From positions 19,184 to 83,183 of the forward strand of contig NZ_SRII01000016.1 in assembly GCF_004684095.1 (NCBI RefSeq): a stretch of 64,000 nucleotides of DNA, in the 5' to 3' direction. The stretch's first letter is position 1, and each line of letters starts with the position of its first letter. The position numbers and the translations under genes are program-made. The notes under the pieces were generated by a model. It did no database searches. It saw only the letters and a program-made list of their open reading frames with translations, and had not been told where the DNA came from. This document shows, piece by piece, positions 8,321-16,990 of the stretch. This DNA is from Hymenobacter sp. UV11 (GTDB lineage: Bacteria; Bacteroidota; Bacteroidia; Cytophagales; Hymenobacteraceae).

Positions 8321-9277
8321 CTACTTCACCTGCTTCACGCCCTCCGTCGTCTGCACGATGGGCTGAATGGTGCCGTCCTTGTTATAGTGCAAGTAGTCCA
8401 CGCAGATGGAGCGGCGGTAGCTGCCGCCGGTGGGCAGGGAGCCGTTGTGGTAGAAGAAGTAGCTCTTGCCCTTGTAGTCGACGATGCCGGGATGGGTAGT
8501 GAAACTATTCGGCACGTTTTGCTGGATAATGCCCTGGTAGGTCCAGGGGCCGGTGGCGCTGGGGGCCGTGCAGTACTCAATCATTTCGGGCTTGGTGCCG
8601 GCGCTGGCGTACACCAAGTAGTAGAGCTTTTTGCGCTTGTACACCCAGGGCCCCTCGATGTAGTTTTTGGGCTTGAGCACGGTGATGGGGCTGGCCAGCT
8701 CGGTCATGTTGTCCTTCAGCTTCACCCACCGGCAGCTACCATTACCCCAGTACATATAAACCTGCTTATCATCATCGACAAAGATGGTGGGGTCGATATC
8801 ATCCCAGGATTGGGGCTGGTCTTTGGTCATCTCATTCACGATGAGCGCCTTGCCGATGGCATCCTTGAAAGGCCCCGTGGGGCGGTCCGACACGGCCACG
8901 CCGATGGCCGAGCCGCCCTGACTGTTCTCATCCTTCTTGTGGAAGGTGGCCACAAACCAGTAGAACTTGCCGTTGTGGTACACGCACTGGGCGGCGTAGG
9001 CATCGCCGGTGGCCCAGGCGAACGTCTTGGGCGAGAGGCGCTTGCCGTAGTCCTTCCAGTGCACCATGTCGGTGGTGGAGTAGATGCGCCAGTCGGGCAT
9101 TTTGTAGTTGGTTTCGCTCACCGAGGCCGTGTCGTGGCCGGTGTACAGAAACAGCGTGTCGCGGTACACCAGCGGCGCCGGGTCGGCCGTGAACACGTCC
9201 TTGATAATGGGGTTTTGGGCCCGCAGGGCCCCAGCGGCCAGCAACAGGAGAAGGAGGGCTAAGAGGTTGTTTTTCAT
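8321..9277 (-). CDS. GH43 arabinofuranosidase/xylosidase, compact single domain
   Basis: The 318-residue protein is a signal peptide (1-21) plus a bare five-bladed GH43 propeller. The catalytic triad can be read: general base Asp32 in TADPAP, the pKa modulator Asp162 in DDIDPTIF and the acid Glu208 in YIEGPW. The family removes terminal alpha-L-arabinofuranose or beta-xylose from xylan fragments with inversion. There is no carbohydrate-binding module or C-terminal sandwich domain, which fits an alpha-L-arabinofuranosidase working on short oligosaccharides. Exact specificity cannot be told from sequence. It is 37 bp downstream of the GH95 gene and 79 bp upstream of GH67, in the same direction. 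Confidence 0.9.
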   Translation of the reverse strand: MKNNLLALLLLLLAAGALRAQNPIIKDVFTADPAPLVYRDTLFLYTGHDTASVSETNYKMPDWRIYSTTDMVHWKDYGKRLSPKTFAWATGDAYAAQCVYHNGKFYWFVATFHKKDENSQGGSAIGVAVSDRPTGPFKDAIGKALIVNEMTKDQPQSWDDIDPTIFVDDDKQVYMYWGNGSCRWVKLKDNMTELASPITVLKPKNYIEGPWVYKRKKLYYLVYASAGTKPEMIEYCTAPSATGPWTYQGIIQQNVPNSFTTHPGIVDYKGKSYFFYHNGSLPTGGSYRRSICVDYLHYNKDGTIQPIVQTTEGVKQVK

Positions 9278-9314
9278 GGGGTAGGGAATATTTCAGGAGG
9301 AAAAACCAAGCCAA

Positions 9315-11804
9315 TTACTGCGCCCGCAGCTGGTAGGCCTGGCCGGCTTTGGTGGGAAAATCATACACCCACGACGGGGCCAGGGTGGGCCGCCGGGCCG
9401 TGGTTTTGCTCGATACTAGCGGGGCCTTCACGGGCAGCGTCTGGTAGAAGGGGTTGGGGTTTTCGCCCTCGGCGGGGCGCAATTTGGGTCCGCCCTTGGC
9501 CGCTACCTGGTGATGCACCCGCACCCGGCAGGGGCCCCCGAGGGGCGAAACGATGCGTGCCCGCGTGAGCTGGCCGTGGACCCAGGCCAGGTCCACTACA
9601 TAGCCGCCGCGGGCCACCAGGCCGGTGACCTCGCCGGTGGGCCAGGCATCGGGCAGGGCGGGCAGCAGGTCGAGGGTGCCGTCGTGGCTCTGCACAAACA
9701 GCTCGGCCAGGCCGGCGGTGCAGCCGAAGTTGCCGTCAATTTGAAACGGGGGGTGGGCGTCGAGCAGGTTGGGGTAGGTGCCGCCGCCCTCGCTCACGTC
9801 GCTGGGCTGGCTGGCGCGGGGCCGCAACTGCTCGGTGAGCAGCTTGTAGGCGTGGTTGCCATCCTGCATCCGGGCCCAGAAATTCACCTTCCAGCCCATC
9901 GACCAGCCCGTGCTCACGTCGCCGCGCTCGGTGAGGGTGGTGCGGGCGGCCTCGAACAGCTCGGGCGTACGGTAGGGCGAAATCTGGGCGCTCGGGTACA
10001 GCCCGTAGAGGTGCGAGATGTGGCGGTGCTGGTCGCGGGGGTTGTCCTCGTCTTGCAGCCACTCCTGCACCTGCCCGTACTGGCCAATCTGCATGGGCGG
10101 CAGCTGCTGGCGCAGGGCGCGCAGAGTGTCGGCAAAGGGCTGGTCGAGGTGCAGCAGCTCGGCGGCCCGAATGGTTTTCGAGAACAGGTCGAACACCAGC
10201 TGGTTGTCCATGGTGGTGCCGGCCACCAGGGCAATGTCCTTGCCCTGAGCCTTATAGGTATTTTCGGGCGAGACCGACGGGGCCACCACCCGCCACTGGT
10301 GGATGGGCTCGGTCTGGAGGGCATCGACGAAGTAGGTGGCCGCGCCGCGCAGCACGGGGTAGTAGTCGCGCAAAAATTGCTCGTCGCCCGTAAACAGGTA
10401 GTGCTCCCACAAATGCTGGCTCAACCAGGCCCCGCCCATGGGCCAGAGGCCGTACTGCGGCGGGTCCACCTGCCCGGTAATGCGCCAGATGTCGGTGTTG
10501 TGGTGCAGCATCCAGCCGCGGGCCCCGTACATGGTGCGGGCGCTCTGCTGGCCGCTTACGCTCAGGTCTTTAATCATGCTGAACAAAGGCTCGTGCAGCT
10601 CGGTGAGGTTGGTGATTTCGGCGGGCCAGTAGTTCATTTCGGTGTTGATGTTCACCGTATACTTGCTGTCCCAGGGGCCCTTGAGCTGGTCGTTCCAGAT
10701 GCCTTGCAGGTTGGCCGGCTGCCCGCCCGGCTGCGAGCAGCTGATGAGCAGGTAGCGCCCGTACTGAAAATACAGCGCCGCCAGGGCCGGATCGTGGCCC
10801 TGCGCGAAGCCGGCCAGACGCACGTTAGTGGGCAGCTGCGCGGCGGGCGTGGTACCCAGGCTCAGCGTCACGCGGTTGAAGTAGCGCTGGTAGGCGGCCA
10901 CGTGGGCGGCCAGCGCCTGGGCGTAGGGCCGGCCGAGGGCCCCCGCCAGGTAGGCCGTGGCCCGCACCGCGGCGTCGCCGCTCACGTCGTGGTAGTTCAC
11001 GAAGTTGGTGCCAATGGAAATGTACACCGTGGCGCTGGTGGCCCCCGCAATGCGTAGGCCCGCCGCGGTGGCTTGCACGGTGCCGCCCTCGGCCACGGCC
11101 TGCACCCGCGTCTGGAAGCGGATTTTGCCTTCCTGCCCTTCGTGCGCGCTGCCCGTGCCGTCGAGCACCAACTGCGCGCCTTCGGGGTGCAGGGTGTGCT
11201 GCATCGGCGTTTCCTCGCTGAGCAGGCAGCTGATACGGCCCGGCTGGCTGGCCGTGAGGAGCACGATAATCACCTGGTCAGTGAGGGAGCTGAACACCTC
11301 GCGCCGGTACTTCACCCCATCGAGCTGGTAGCTGACCGAGGCCACGGCGCGGCTAATATCCAGGTCGCGCTGGTAGCCGGTGGCGCGCTCATGGCCGGGG
11401 AAATCGAGGTACACGTTGGCGGCCAGCTGGTAGGGCATGCCACTGTTACCGAAGGGCTGCATTTTTTCCTGGGCCAGCGCCTGGGCCTCCACCTGCTGCC
11501 CGGCCAGCAGCTGCGCCCGCAGCTGCCGCACCACCGGCAGCGCGTCGGGTTTCACGTTGTTGTTAGGGCCCCCGGCCCAAATGGTTTCCTCGTTTAGCTG
11601 CAACCGCTCGCGCGCCGGCCCACCGAACACCATCGCGCCCAGCCGGCCGTTGCCGAGGGGTAGGGCCTCGTTCCAGTTGGCGGCCGGCTGGTCGTACCAC
11701 AAGCGTAGGGGGGTAGGCGCGGTCTTACCTAGGGCAGTAGTGGCGGCAGCGGCCCAGCAGAGTAGAAGTAGGAAGGCCATGGTCAGGCCGTTACGTTTAT
11801 TCAT
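9315..11804 (-). CDS. GH95 alpha-L-fucosidase / alpha-L-galactosidase
   Basis: This 829-residue secreted protein (signal peptide to about residue 26) is of normal family length. The N-terminal beta domain opens with the diagnostic NEALPLGNGRLGAMVFGG. The (alpha/alpha)6 barrel contains NINTEMNYWPAEITNL, with the Asn pair used to activate water in GH95. The C-terminal segment has the usual 'DGNFGCTAGLAELFVQSHDG' region. GH95 enzymes remove alpha-1,2-linked L-fucose or L-galactose by inversion. In a xylan locus a plausible target is L-galactose on complex glucuronoarabinoxylan side chains, or fucose on xyloglucan; this is inference. The start lies only 15 bp after the esterase stop, which implies co-transcription. 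Confidence 0.92.
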   Translation of the reverse strand: MNKRNGLTMAFLLLLCWAAAATTALGKTAPTPLRLWYDQPAANWNEALPLGNGRLGAMVFGGPARERLQLNEETIWAGGPNNNVKPDALPVVRQLRAQLLAGQQVEAQALAQEKMQPFGNSGMPYQLAANVYLDFPGHERATGYQRDLDISRAVASVSYQLDGVKYRREVFSSLTDQVIIVLLTASQPGRISCLLSEETPMQHTLHPEGAQLVLDGTGSAHEGQEGKIRFQTRVQAVAEGGTVQATAAGLRIAGATSATVYISIGTNFVNYHDVSGDAAVRATAYLAGALGRPYAQALAAHVAAYQRYFNRVTLSLGTTPAAQLPTNVRLAGFAQGHDPALAALYFQYGRYLLISCSQPGGQPANLQGIWNDQLKGPWDSKYTVNINTEMNYWPAEITNLTELHEPLFSMIKDLSVSGQQSARTMYGARGWMLHHNTDIWRITGQVDPPQYGLWPMGGAWLSQHLWEHYLFTGDEQFLRDYYPVLRGAATYFVDALQTEPIHQWRVVAPSVSPENTYKAQGKDIALVAGTTMDNQLVFDLFSKTIRAAELLHLDQPFADTLRALRQQLPPMQIGQYGQVQEWLQDEDNPRDQHRHISHLYGLYPSAQISPYRTPELFEAARTTLTERGDVSTGWSMGWKVNFWARMQDGNHAYKLLTEQLRPRASQPSDVSEGGGTYPNLLDAHPPFQIDGNFGCTAGLAELFVQSHDGTLDLLPALPDAWPTGEVTGLVARGGYVVDLAWVHGQLTRARIVSPLGGPCRVRVHHQVAAKGGPKLRPAEGENPNPFYQTLPVKAPLVSSKTTARRPTLAPSWVYDFPTKAGQAYQLRAQ

Positions 11805-11819
11805 GCGTGAAGTAGTTGC

Positions 11820-13748
11820 CTAAAACAGTTTCTGCGCAAACAAGTACAAATCGTGCCGCCACACGGGCCAGGTGTGGCCGCCGGGGTACTCGCTGTACGC
11901 GTACTTGATACCCATTTCGTCCATCTTGGCGCGCATCACCTTGTTGTTGGCGTAGGCGATGTCGGTGGGCCCGCCCATCGAGAGCCACAGCTGTTTCAGG
12001 TTGGTGTTGATGGTGCTGGTATTGGCCTTCATAAAGGCGTATTGGGGGTCGGACATCTGGGCATTGTTGGAAAAATAGCCCGAGCTGAACACGCCCAAAT
12101 ACTCGAACATGTCGGTGTTGCGCAGGCCGGCATAGAGCGTTTGGATGCCGCCCATCGACAGGCCCGCCAGGGCCCGGTTTTGGGGCCCCGGCGCTACGCG
12201 GTAGTTGCTTTCCACCACTGGCATCACGGTTTTCTTCAGCTCATCCTCAAATTTTTTCAGCGTGGCCTCTCCGAAGCCGGCCAGGCCGGCGGGGCCGCCC
12301 ATGTTGCCGTCCAGCATCACGATAAGCATGGGCTTGGCCTTCTTGTCGGCGATGAGGTTGTCCATAATCAGGTCGGTTTTACCCTGCTTGGCCCAGCCGG
12401 TTTCGTCCTCGCCGCCGCCGTGCAGCAGGTACAGCACGGGGTACTTGGTGGTGCCGCTGGCCTCGTAGCCAGCCGGCGTATACACGTAAAACTGCCGCCA
12501 GGTATTGGTCACGGCCGAGTAAAACTTCCGCACCCGCACCTCGCCGTGAGGCACGTCGCGCAGGGCGTAGAAGCCGCTGTTGCGGGAGGGTACCTCGATG
12601 CCGCTGGCCATGCGCCCCATGCCGTAGAAGGTGTCGCTGGCGGGGTCGGCCACGGGCAGGCCATCGAGCAGCAGCGAGTAGTAGTGCAGGCCCTCGCTCA
12701 GGGTGTCGGTGGTGGTGGTCCAATAGCCCTCGGCATCCTTAGTCAAGTCATATTTCCGCACTAGGTCGATTTGCACGCGCTGGGCATCAGGCGCTTTGAG
12801 GCGAAACACAGCGCGGTTGTCGGGCAGCATTTGGGGGTATTTGGCGTTGCGCACGTTGGTGGCGGCCGGCGCGCCTAGCACAGTGTAGGTGGATAGGGAC
12901 GCCACATCGACGGGCTTAAACAGGAACTGCGAGAACATGTAGAGCCCGTTTTTCCAAACCTTGAAATCGTGTCCGCCGGGCTCGATGTAGTACACGTGCG
13001 GTACATCGTGCTGGTAGAGGTAGTCGTGGGTGCGCTGGCTGATGGGCAGCAGGCCGTCGGCGTCGCCGCACGAAATCCAGAGCAGCTTGAGTAGCTTTTT
13101 GGCGCGGGCCGGGTCGGGCACCAGCACTTCGGGCAGCTTGGTGTTGGGGGCCGACGAGAAGCCCCCTACCCAGGCAAATTTATCGAGGTTGCCCAGCCCA
13201 AAATCCAGCGACTGGCCGCCGCCCATCGAGAGGCCGGCTAGGGCCCGGCTCTCACGGTTGGTGAGGGCCGGGTAGTGCTTTTCGACGTAGGGAATGAGGT
13301 CGGTCAGCAGGTCCTGCTCGAAGTTGGCAAACCCGGCCACTTTCTCGGGGCTGTAGATATTGCCCACCGCCCGGTCGTCCTTCAGGGCCCGGCCGTTGGG
13401 CATCACCACCAGCATCGGCTTGAGCTTGCTCGCCGCGTACAGGTTATCCAGAATCACCTCCGGGTGGCCGCCCTTGAGCCACTCCTTTTCGTCGCCCCCG
13501 ATGCCGTGCAGCAGGTATAGCACCGGGTATTTCTTCTTCTTGGAATAGCCCGGCGGCGTGTACACCAGCGCCTTGCGCACCGTGCCCACGGTTTTGGAGG
13601 GGTAGGCGATGCTGTCGATTTTGCCGGTGGCAATGCCCGCCGTGGGCTGGTCGAAGCCCTTGGGGCCCTCCAGCGCTATTTTTTGGGCAAACGCGCCGCT
13701 GGCGCTCAACAAGGCGATACTAAGGATGAGGGAGAAAACAGTTCTCAT
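11820..13748 (-). CDS. Tandem CE1-CE1 esterase with central CBM48-like domain
   Basis: The 642 residues comprise a signal peptide (1-22), a first alpha/beta-hydrolase domain (about 40-280), an immunoglobulin-like CBM48/E-set domain (about 290-400) and a second alpha/beta-hydrolase domain (about 405-642). Both hydrolase domains keep the elbow LAGLSMGG (Ser174 and Ser531) and a catalytic His in PGGH (His260 and His625), so both should be active. CE1 enzymes hydrolyse feruloyl or acetyl esters on xylan. Two-headed CE1 proteins of this design are known from Bacteroidota. The domains differ clearly in sequence, so they may split feruloyl and acetyl activity. The gene sits between GH95 and GH43-CBM6 genes in the xylan locus. 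Confidence 0.9.
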   Translation of the reverse strand: MRTVFSLILSIALLSASGAFAQKIALEGPKGFDQPTAGIATGKIDSIAYPSKTVGTVRKALVYTPPGYSKKKKYPVLYLLHGIGGDEKEWLKGGHPEVILDNLYAASKLKPMLVVMPNGRALKDDRAVGNIYSPEKVAGFANFEQDLLTDLIPYVEKHYPALTNRESRALAGLSMGGGQSLDFGLGNLDKFAWVGGFSSAPNTKLPEVLVPDPARAKKLLKLLWISCGDADGLLPISQRTHDYLYQHDVPHVYYIEPGGHDFKVWKNGLYMFSQFLFKPVDVASLSTYTVLGAPAATNVRNAKYPQMLPDNRAVFRLKAPDAQRVQIDLVRKYDLTKDAEGYWTTTTDTLSEGLHYYSLLLDGLPVADPASDTFYGMGRMASGIEVPSRNSGFYALRDVPHGEVRVRKFYSAVTNTWRQFYVYTPAGYEASGTTKYPVLYLLHGGGEDETGWAKQGKTDLIMDNLIADKKAKPMLIVMLDGNMGGPAGLAGFGEATLKKFEDELKKTVMPVVESNYRVAPGPQNRALAGLSMGGIQTLYAGLRNTDMFEYLGVFSSGYFSNNAQMSDPQYAFMKANTSTINTNLKQLWLSMGGPTDIAYANNKVMRAKMDEMGIKYAYSEYPGGHTWPVWRHDLYLFAQKLF

Positions 13749-13829
13749 AGTTTGTGAGAAAAGGGTCGGGTGGACCCGGTGTTGGGTGGGAAAATCAGGC
13801 GTTTAGTAATTAGCGGTGGGTAGGCCCGC

Positions 13830-15173
13830 TCACTCAAACCGCACCCAATCAATGGCCACGGGCGCGTTGGTTTTGGGCGCCACGAGCAGCGCGTGCGTGC
13901 CGGGCCGGAAGGCAGATAGCGGCGCTTTCACTTCCTGCCACTGGCTGCCCTTGGGCACGGTGACCAGGGCCAGCACGGGGCCGCTGGGTCCGTCGGCTCG
14001 GAGCTGCACGGTGGCTCCGGCGGCGGCCTGCACGCGTAGCGTCACGGTCTTAAGGGCCTGTTTGCCAAAGGCTACCCCGTTGTACTGCACCCAGCCCTGG
14101 CTGTTGGCAAACTCGGTTTTCCAACCCTGAAAGGTATTCGCCGTGTCCAGAAAGGCGATGGACGCGCCGCTGCTGCTGAGGCGGCTGTAACGGTCGAGCT
14201 GGATTTTCTGCTTGGCATCCGTCAGGCCCGCGCCGCGCAGGGTGGGCACCACTTTGCGGATGTTCCCATTAACCTCAAAAAACAGGCTATCGAGGCGAAT
14301 GGAGCGGGCTTTGTCGAAGTTGGGCGACAGGTCGTTGTGGTGGTAAAATAGGTACCATTGGTTCTTGAAATCGATAATGGAGTGGTGATTGGTCCAGCAG
14401 CCCGTAAACTCGTCCATGATAACCCCTTGCACTTTGAACGGCCCGAGTGGGCTGGTGCCGGTGGCGTATTCTAGGCGCTCGATTTTGTTCTCCACGTGCG
14501 GGTAGGTGAGGTAGTAGGTGCCGTTGCGCTCCATCATGTAGGGGCCCTCCTTCAAGCCTTTGGTGGGTAGCTCGCCCAGCGTTTTGGGCTCTGAGGCCAG
14601 CTCCAGCATGTTCTCCTTGAGCTTGGCTCCGTAGATATTGCCCTGCGACCAGTAGAGGTAGGCCTGCCCGTCCTTATCGATGAACACGTTGGGGTCGATG
14701 CCGCGCACGCCCTTGATGGGTAGAGGCTGCGGCACGAAGGGCCCCGTTGGCTTATCCGCCACGGCTACCCCCACCGTAAAACCCTTGCTGATAGTCGTAT
14801 CCTTCGGGGTGGTCGGGAAGTAGAAGTAATACTTGCCGTTGCGGAAAATACAGTCGGGGGCCCACATGCTGTAGCTGTCGGGCTTAGCCCAGGGCACCTT
14901 ATTCTGGGTCACGATGACGCCGTGGTCGGTCCAGTCAGTCAGGTTGGCGGAGGAGAATACGTGGTAGTCCTCCATGCAAAACCAGCCGAGGCGGCCGCGC
15001 CCCTTGGTGGCCAGAATGTCGTGCGAGGGGTACACGTACACCCGGCCGTTGAACACCCGCGCCGATGGGTCGGCCGAGAATTGATTGGTAATTAAGGGGT
15101 TTTGGGCTGCCGCTGGGCTCGCCCAAAAGCTGGCTATCACGCTCAGGAAAACAACTAGGTTACGTAGAATCAT
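13830..15173 (-). CDS. GH43-CBM6 arabinofuranosidase/xylosidase
   Basis: The 447-residue secreted protein has a signal peptide (1-24), a GH43 propeller (about 25-310) and a C-terminal CBM6-like beta-sandwich (about 312-447) that ends in the typical 'APVAIDWVRFE'. The propeller shows the base Asp35 in FSADPS, a modulator Asp in VRGIDPNVF and the acid Glu in LKEGPYMM. A GH43 linked to CBM6 is a common arrangement for arabinoxylan arabinofuranohydrolases, in which the module grips xylan chain ends. It follows the palindromic intergenic repeat at 15241-15337 and starts a tight block of minus-strand genes leading to GH39. Confidence 0.9.
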   Translation of the reverse strand: MILRNLVVFLSVIASFWASPAAAQNPLITNQFSADPSARVFNGRVYVYPSHDILATKGRGRLGWFCMEDYHVFSSANLTDWTDHGVIVTQNKVPWAKPDSYSMWAPDCIFRNGKYYFYFPTTPKDTTISKGFTVGVAVADKPTGPFVPQPLPIKGVRGIDPNVFIDKDGQAYLYWSQGNIYGAKLKENMLELASEPKTLGELPTKGLKEGPYMMERNGTYYLTYPHVENKIERLEYATGTSPLGPFKVQGVIMDEFTGCWTNHHSIIDFKNQWYLFYHHNDLSPNFDKARSIRLDSLFFEVNGNIRKVVPTLRGAGLTDAKQKIQLDRYSRLSSSGASIAFLDTANTFQGWKTEFANSQGWVQYNGVAFGKQALKTVTLRVQAAAGATVQLRADGPSGPVLALVTVPKGSQWQEVKAPLSAFRPGTHALLVAPKTNAPVAIDWVRFE

Positions 15174-15240
15174 GGTGTTGTTTTTTAATCAGGAAAGGCT
15201 ACTAAATGGCTGTTTTTAAAGCTTGTAAATGAGAATTATG

Positions 15241-15337
15241 AACGGTCATGCTGAGCTTGTCGAAGCATCTCTACCGCTTCGCTGCAACGGCTCAGATGAA
15301 GCGGTAGACATGCTTCGACAAGCTCAGCATGACCGTT
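15241..15337. repeat. Long inverted repeat (REP-like), 40-bp arms
   Basis: Arms 15241-15280 and 15298-15337 are complementary at 39 of 40 positions around a 17-base loop. The outer part reads AACGGTCATGCTGAGCTTGT. It lies between two minus-strand GH43 genes. Repeats of this look are scattered between genes in many Cytophagales genomes. It may act as an mRNA 3' stabiliser or terminator, or be a non-autonomous transposed element. Confidence 0.85.
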
Positions 15338-15357
15338 ATACCAGAATCCCTACCCCC

Positions 15358-16977
15358 TCACTTCCCCCCCACTATCGTATCGGCGATGCGGAAATAATCA
15401 AAGTCAGCATACCCGCCCGGCGTTTTGGTGGCGTAGTTGAACAGGCCGAACCGGTAGCCGATGAAGTGCGGCAGCGTGTAGGCCATTTTGAGGGGCCCGC
15501 CAATCGGTTTCCAAAACTTCCCGTCGAGGCTGTAGAAGAACGTAGCGCGGTCCTGGCGGTCAATGAAATCGCAGGTAGCCTTGAAATACACCGTGCTTTG
15601 GGTGAGCGGGATGCGCGCCATTTCCACGGGTTTTTCCGATTCGGCACTCACCATCACGATGGATTTTACGCCATTGCGGTTTTCTACCCCCACCTGGCCG
15701 TAGCGCTTTTGCAGCAGCGCCAGGCCGGCAAAATCACCGTCCTTTAAGTGCGACACATCCAACGACGTGCTGCCGGCGCACACGGGGCCGATGGTGCGCT
15801 GCGTCAAGGTATTGCGGGCCAGCAGGAAGGTGGTGTCCACACGGTCGGTTTTCAGGCGCAGGTAGCCCTTGCGCTCCTGCACCGACCAGAGGCTGTTGGC
15901 GGGGTTGTGGTTCCATTGCCACACCAGCGGCAGGGCAGCCTCGCCCGGCCGGCGCGCAAACTCATCGGAGGCCACGACGCCAGGGATGAGGCGCTTATTG
16001 GGGGGTAGGGCCAGGGTTTCGGGCACCTTTCCGGCCGGGTCGCCCAGCGTGGGCCAGCCGTCGGTCCAGGTCACCGGCACGAGGTAGGGAATGCGGCCCA
16101 CGGACCCGTTGTCGCGAAATAAGTAGGCGAACCACCGGCCGTCGGGCGTGTCGATGAGGCCGCCCTGCGCCACGCACTGGTCTTGCAGCGCCAGGCGGCC
16201 TTCGTAGGGGCCCGTGAGCTTATCGGCCCGGTGCACCACCACGGTACGCATCCCGTTTTTGGGCCACACAATGTTGAACAGGTAGTACTTACCCTTGATT
16301 TTGAACAGCTGCGAGCCCTCGGCTTGCAGGTTGATGTCGGGGCCGGCGGGGGCGCTGGCATTCTCCAACAGCATCTGCTCGGTGGTGCCGGGCTTCACGC
16401 CCGAGGCGTCGGCCGTGAGCTCTACCAGGCGCAGCTTGCCCGCGCCATACACCAGGTACACGCGCCCGTCGTCGTCAAAAAACAGCGAATGGTCGTGGTA
16501 GCTGGGCTGGAAGGAAACCTCTTTCCAGGGGCCCTTCTCGATGTTTTTGGTCGAGTAGATGTAGGTTTTGCCGGTGGTCTGGGCGAAGGTGCTCACGTAA
16601 TACGTGCCGTTGTGCAGGCGAAGGCTGCTCGCCCACGAGCCACGGCCGTAGGTGCTTTTGCCGTTGGTGAGCGTCAGCTCGTCGGGGCTGCCCAGGGTTT
16701 GGTAGGCGTAGCTCACCAGGTGCCAGTTCACGAGGTCGGTCGATTTCATGATGGGCACGCCGGGGCTCATGTGCATCGTGGTGCTGCTCATGTAGTAGGT
16801 GTTGCCCACCCGAATCATCGACATATCCGGCACGTCGGCGTAGATAATCGGGTTCTCAGCCCGCTGCACCGGCAGGGCCTGCTGAGCCTGCGTCGCTACC
16901 GGAACGACCGCGGCCATTAGCAGACCGAGTACGAAAGCGCGGCAGCGGATACTCGCAGGTAGTTGGTGGATGGTCAT
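15358..16977 (-). CDS. GH43 beta-xylosidase/arabinofuranosidase with C-terminal sandwich domain
   Basis: The 539-residue protein has a signal peptide (to about residue 32), a GH43 propeller (about 40-335) and a C-terminal concanavalin-like GH43_C2 domain (about 345-535). The base is Asp51 in ADVPDMSMIRV, the modulator Asp is in SYHDHSLFFDD and the acid Glu is in LQAEGSQLF. The motif 'ADVPDMSMIRVGNTYYMSST' is typical of the subgroup that attacks doubly arabinosylated xylose or xylo-oligosaccharides. The sandwich domain closes the active-site pocket in XynB-type enzymes. It lies 13 bp downstream of the GH8 gene and is surely co-transcribed with it. Which sugar is released cannot be settled by reading. 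Confidence 0.9.
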   Translation of the reverse strand: MTIHQLPASIRCRAFVLGLLMAAVVPVATQAQQALPVQRAENPIIYADVPDMSMIRVGNTYYMSSTTMHMSPGVPIMKSTDLVNWHLVSYAYQTLGSPDELTLTNGKSTYGRGSWASSLRLHNGTYYVSTFAQTTGKTYIYSTKNIEKGPWKEVSFQPSYHDHSLFFDDDGRVYLVYGAGKLRLVELTADASGVKPGTTEQMLLENASAPAGPDINLQAEGSQLFKIKGKYYLFNIVWPKNGMRTVVVHRADKLTGPYEGRLALQDQCVAQGGLIDTPDGRWFAYLFRDNGSVGRIPYLVPVTWTDGWPTLGDPAGKVPETLALPPNKRLIPGVVASDEFARRPGEAALPLVWQWNHNPANSLWSVQERKGYLRLKTDRVDTTFLLARNTLTQRTIGPVCAGSTSLDVSHLKDGDFAGLALLQKRYGQVGVENRNGVKSIVMVSAESEKPVEMARIPLTQSTVYFKATCDFIDRQDRATFFYSLDGKFWKPIGGPLKMAYTLPHFIGYRFGLFNYATKTPGGYADFDYFRIADTIVGGK

Positions 16978-16990
16978 GGTGAACTGCGAA

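Noticed and set aside
9510..11057. 515-residue plus-strand open frame opposite GH95
   Set aside because: It is antisense to a complete GH95 gene, has no domain and shows skewed composition.
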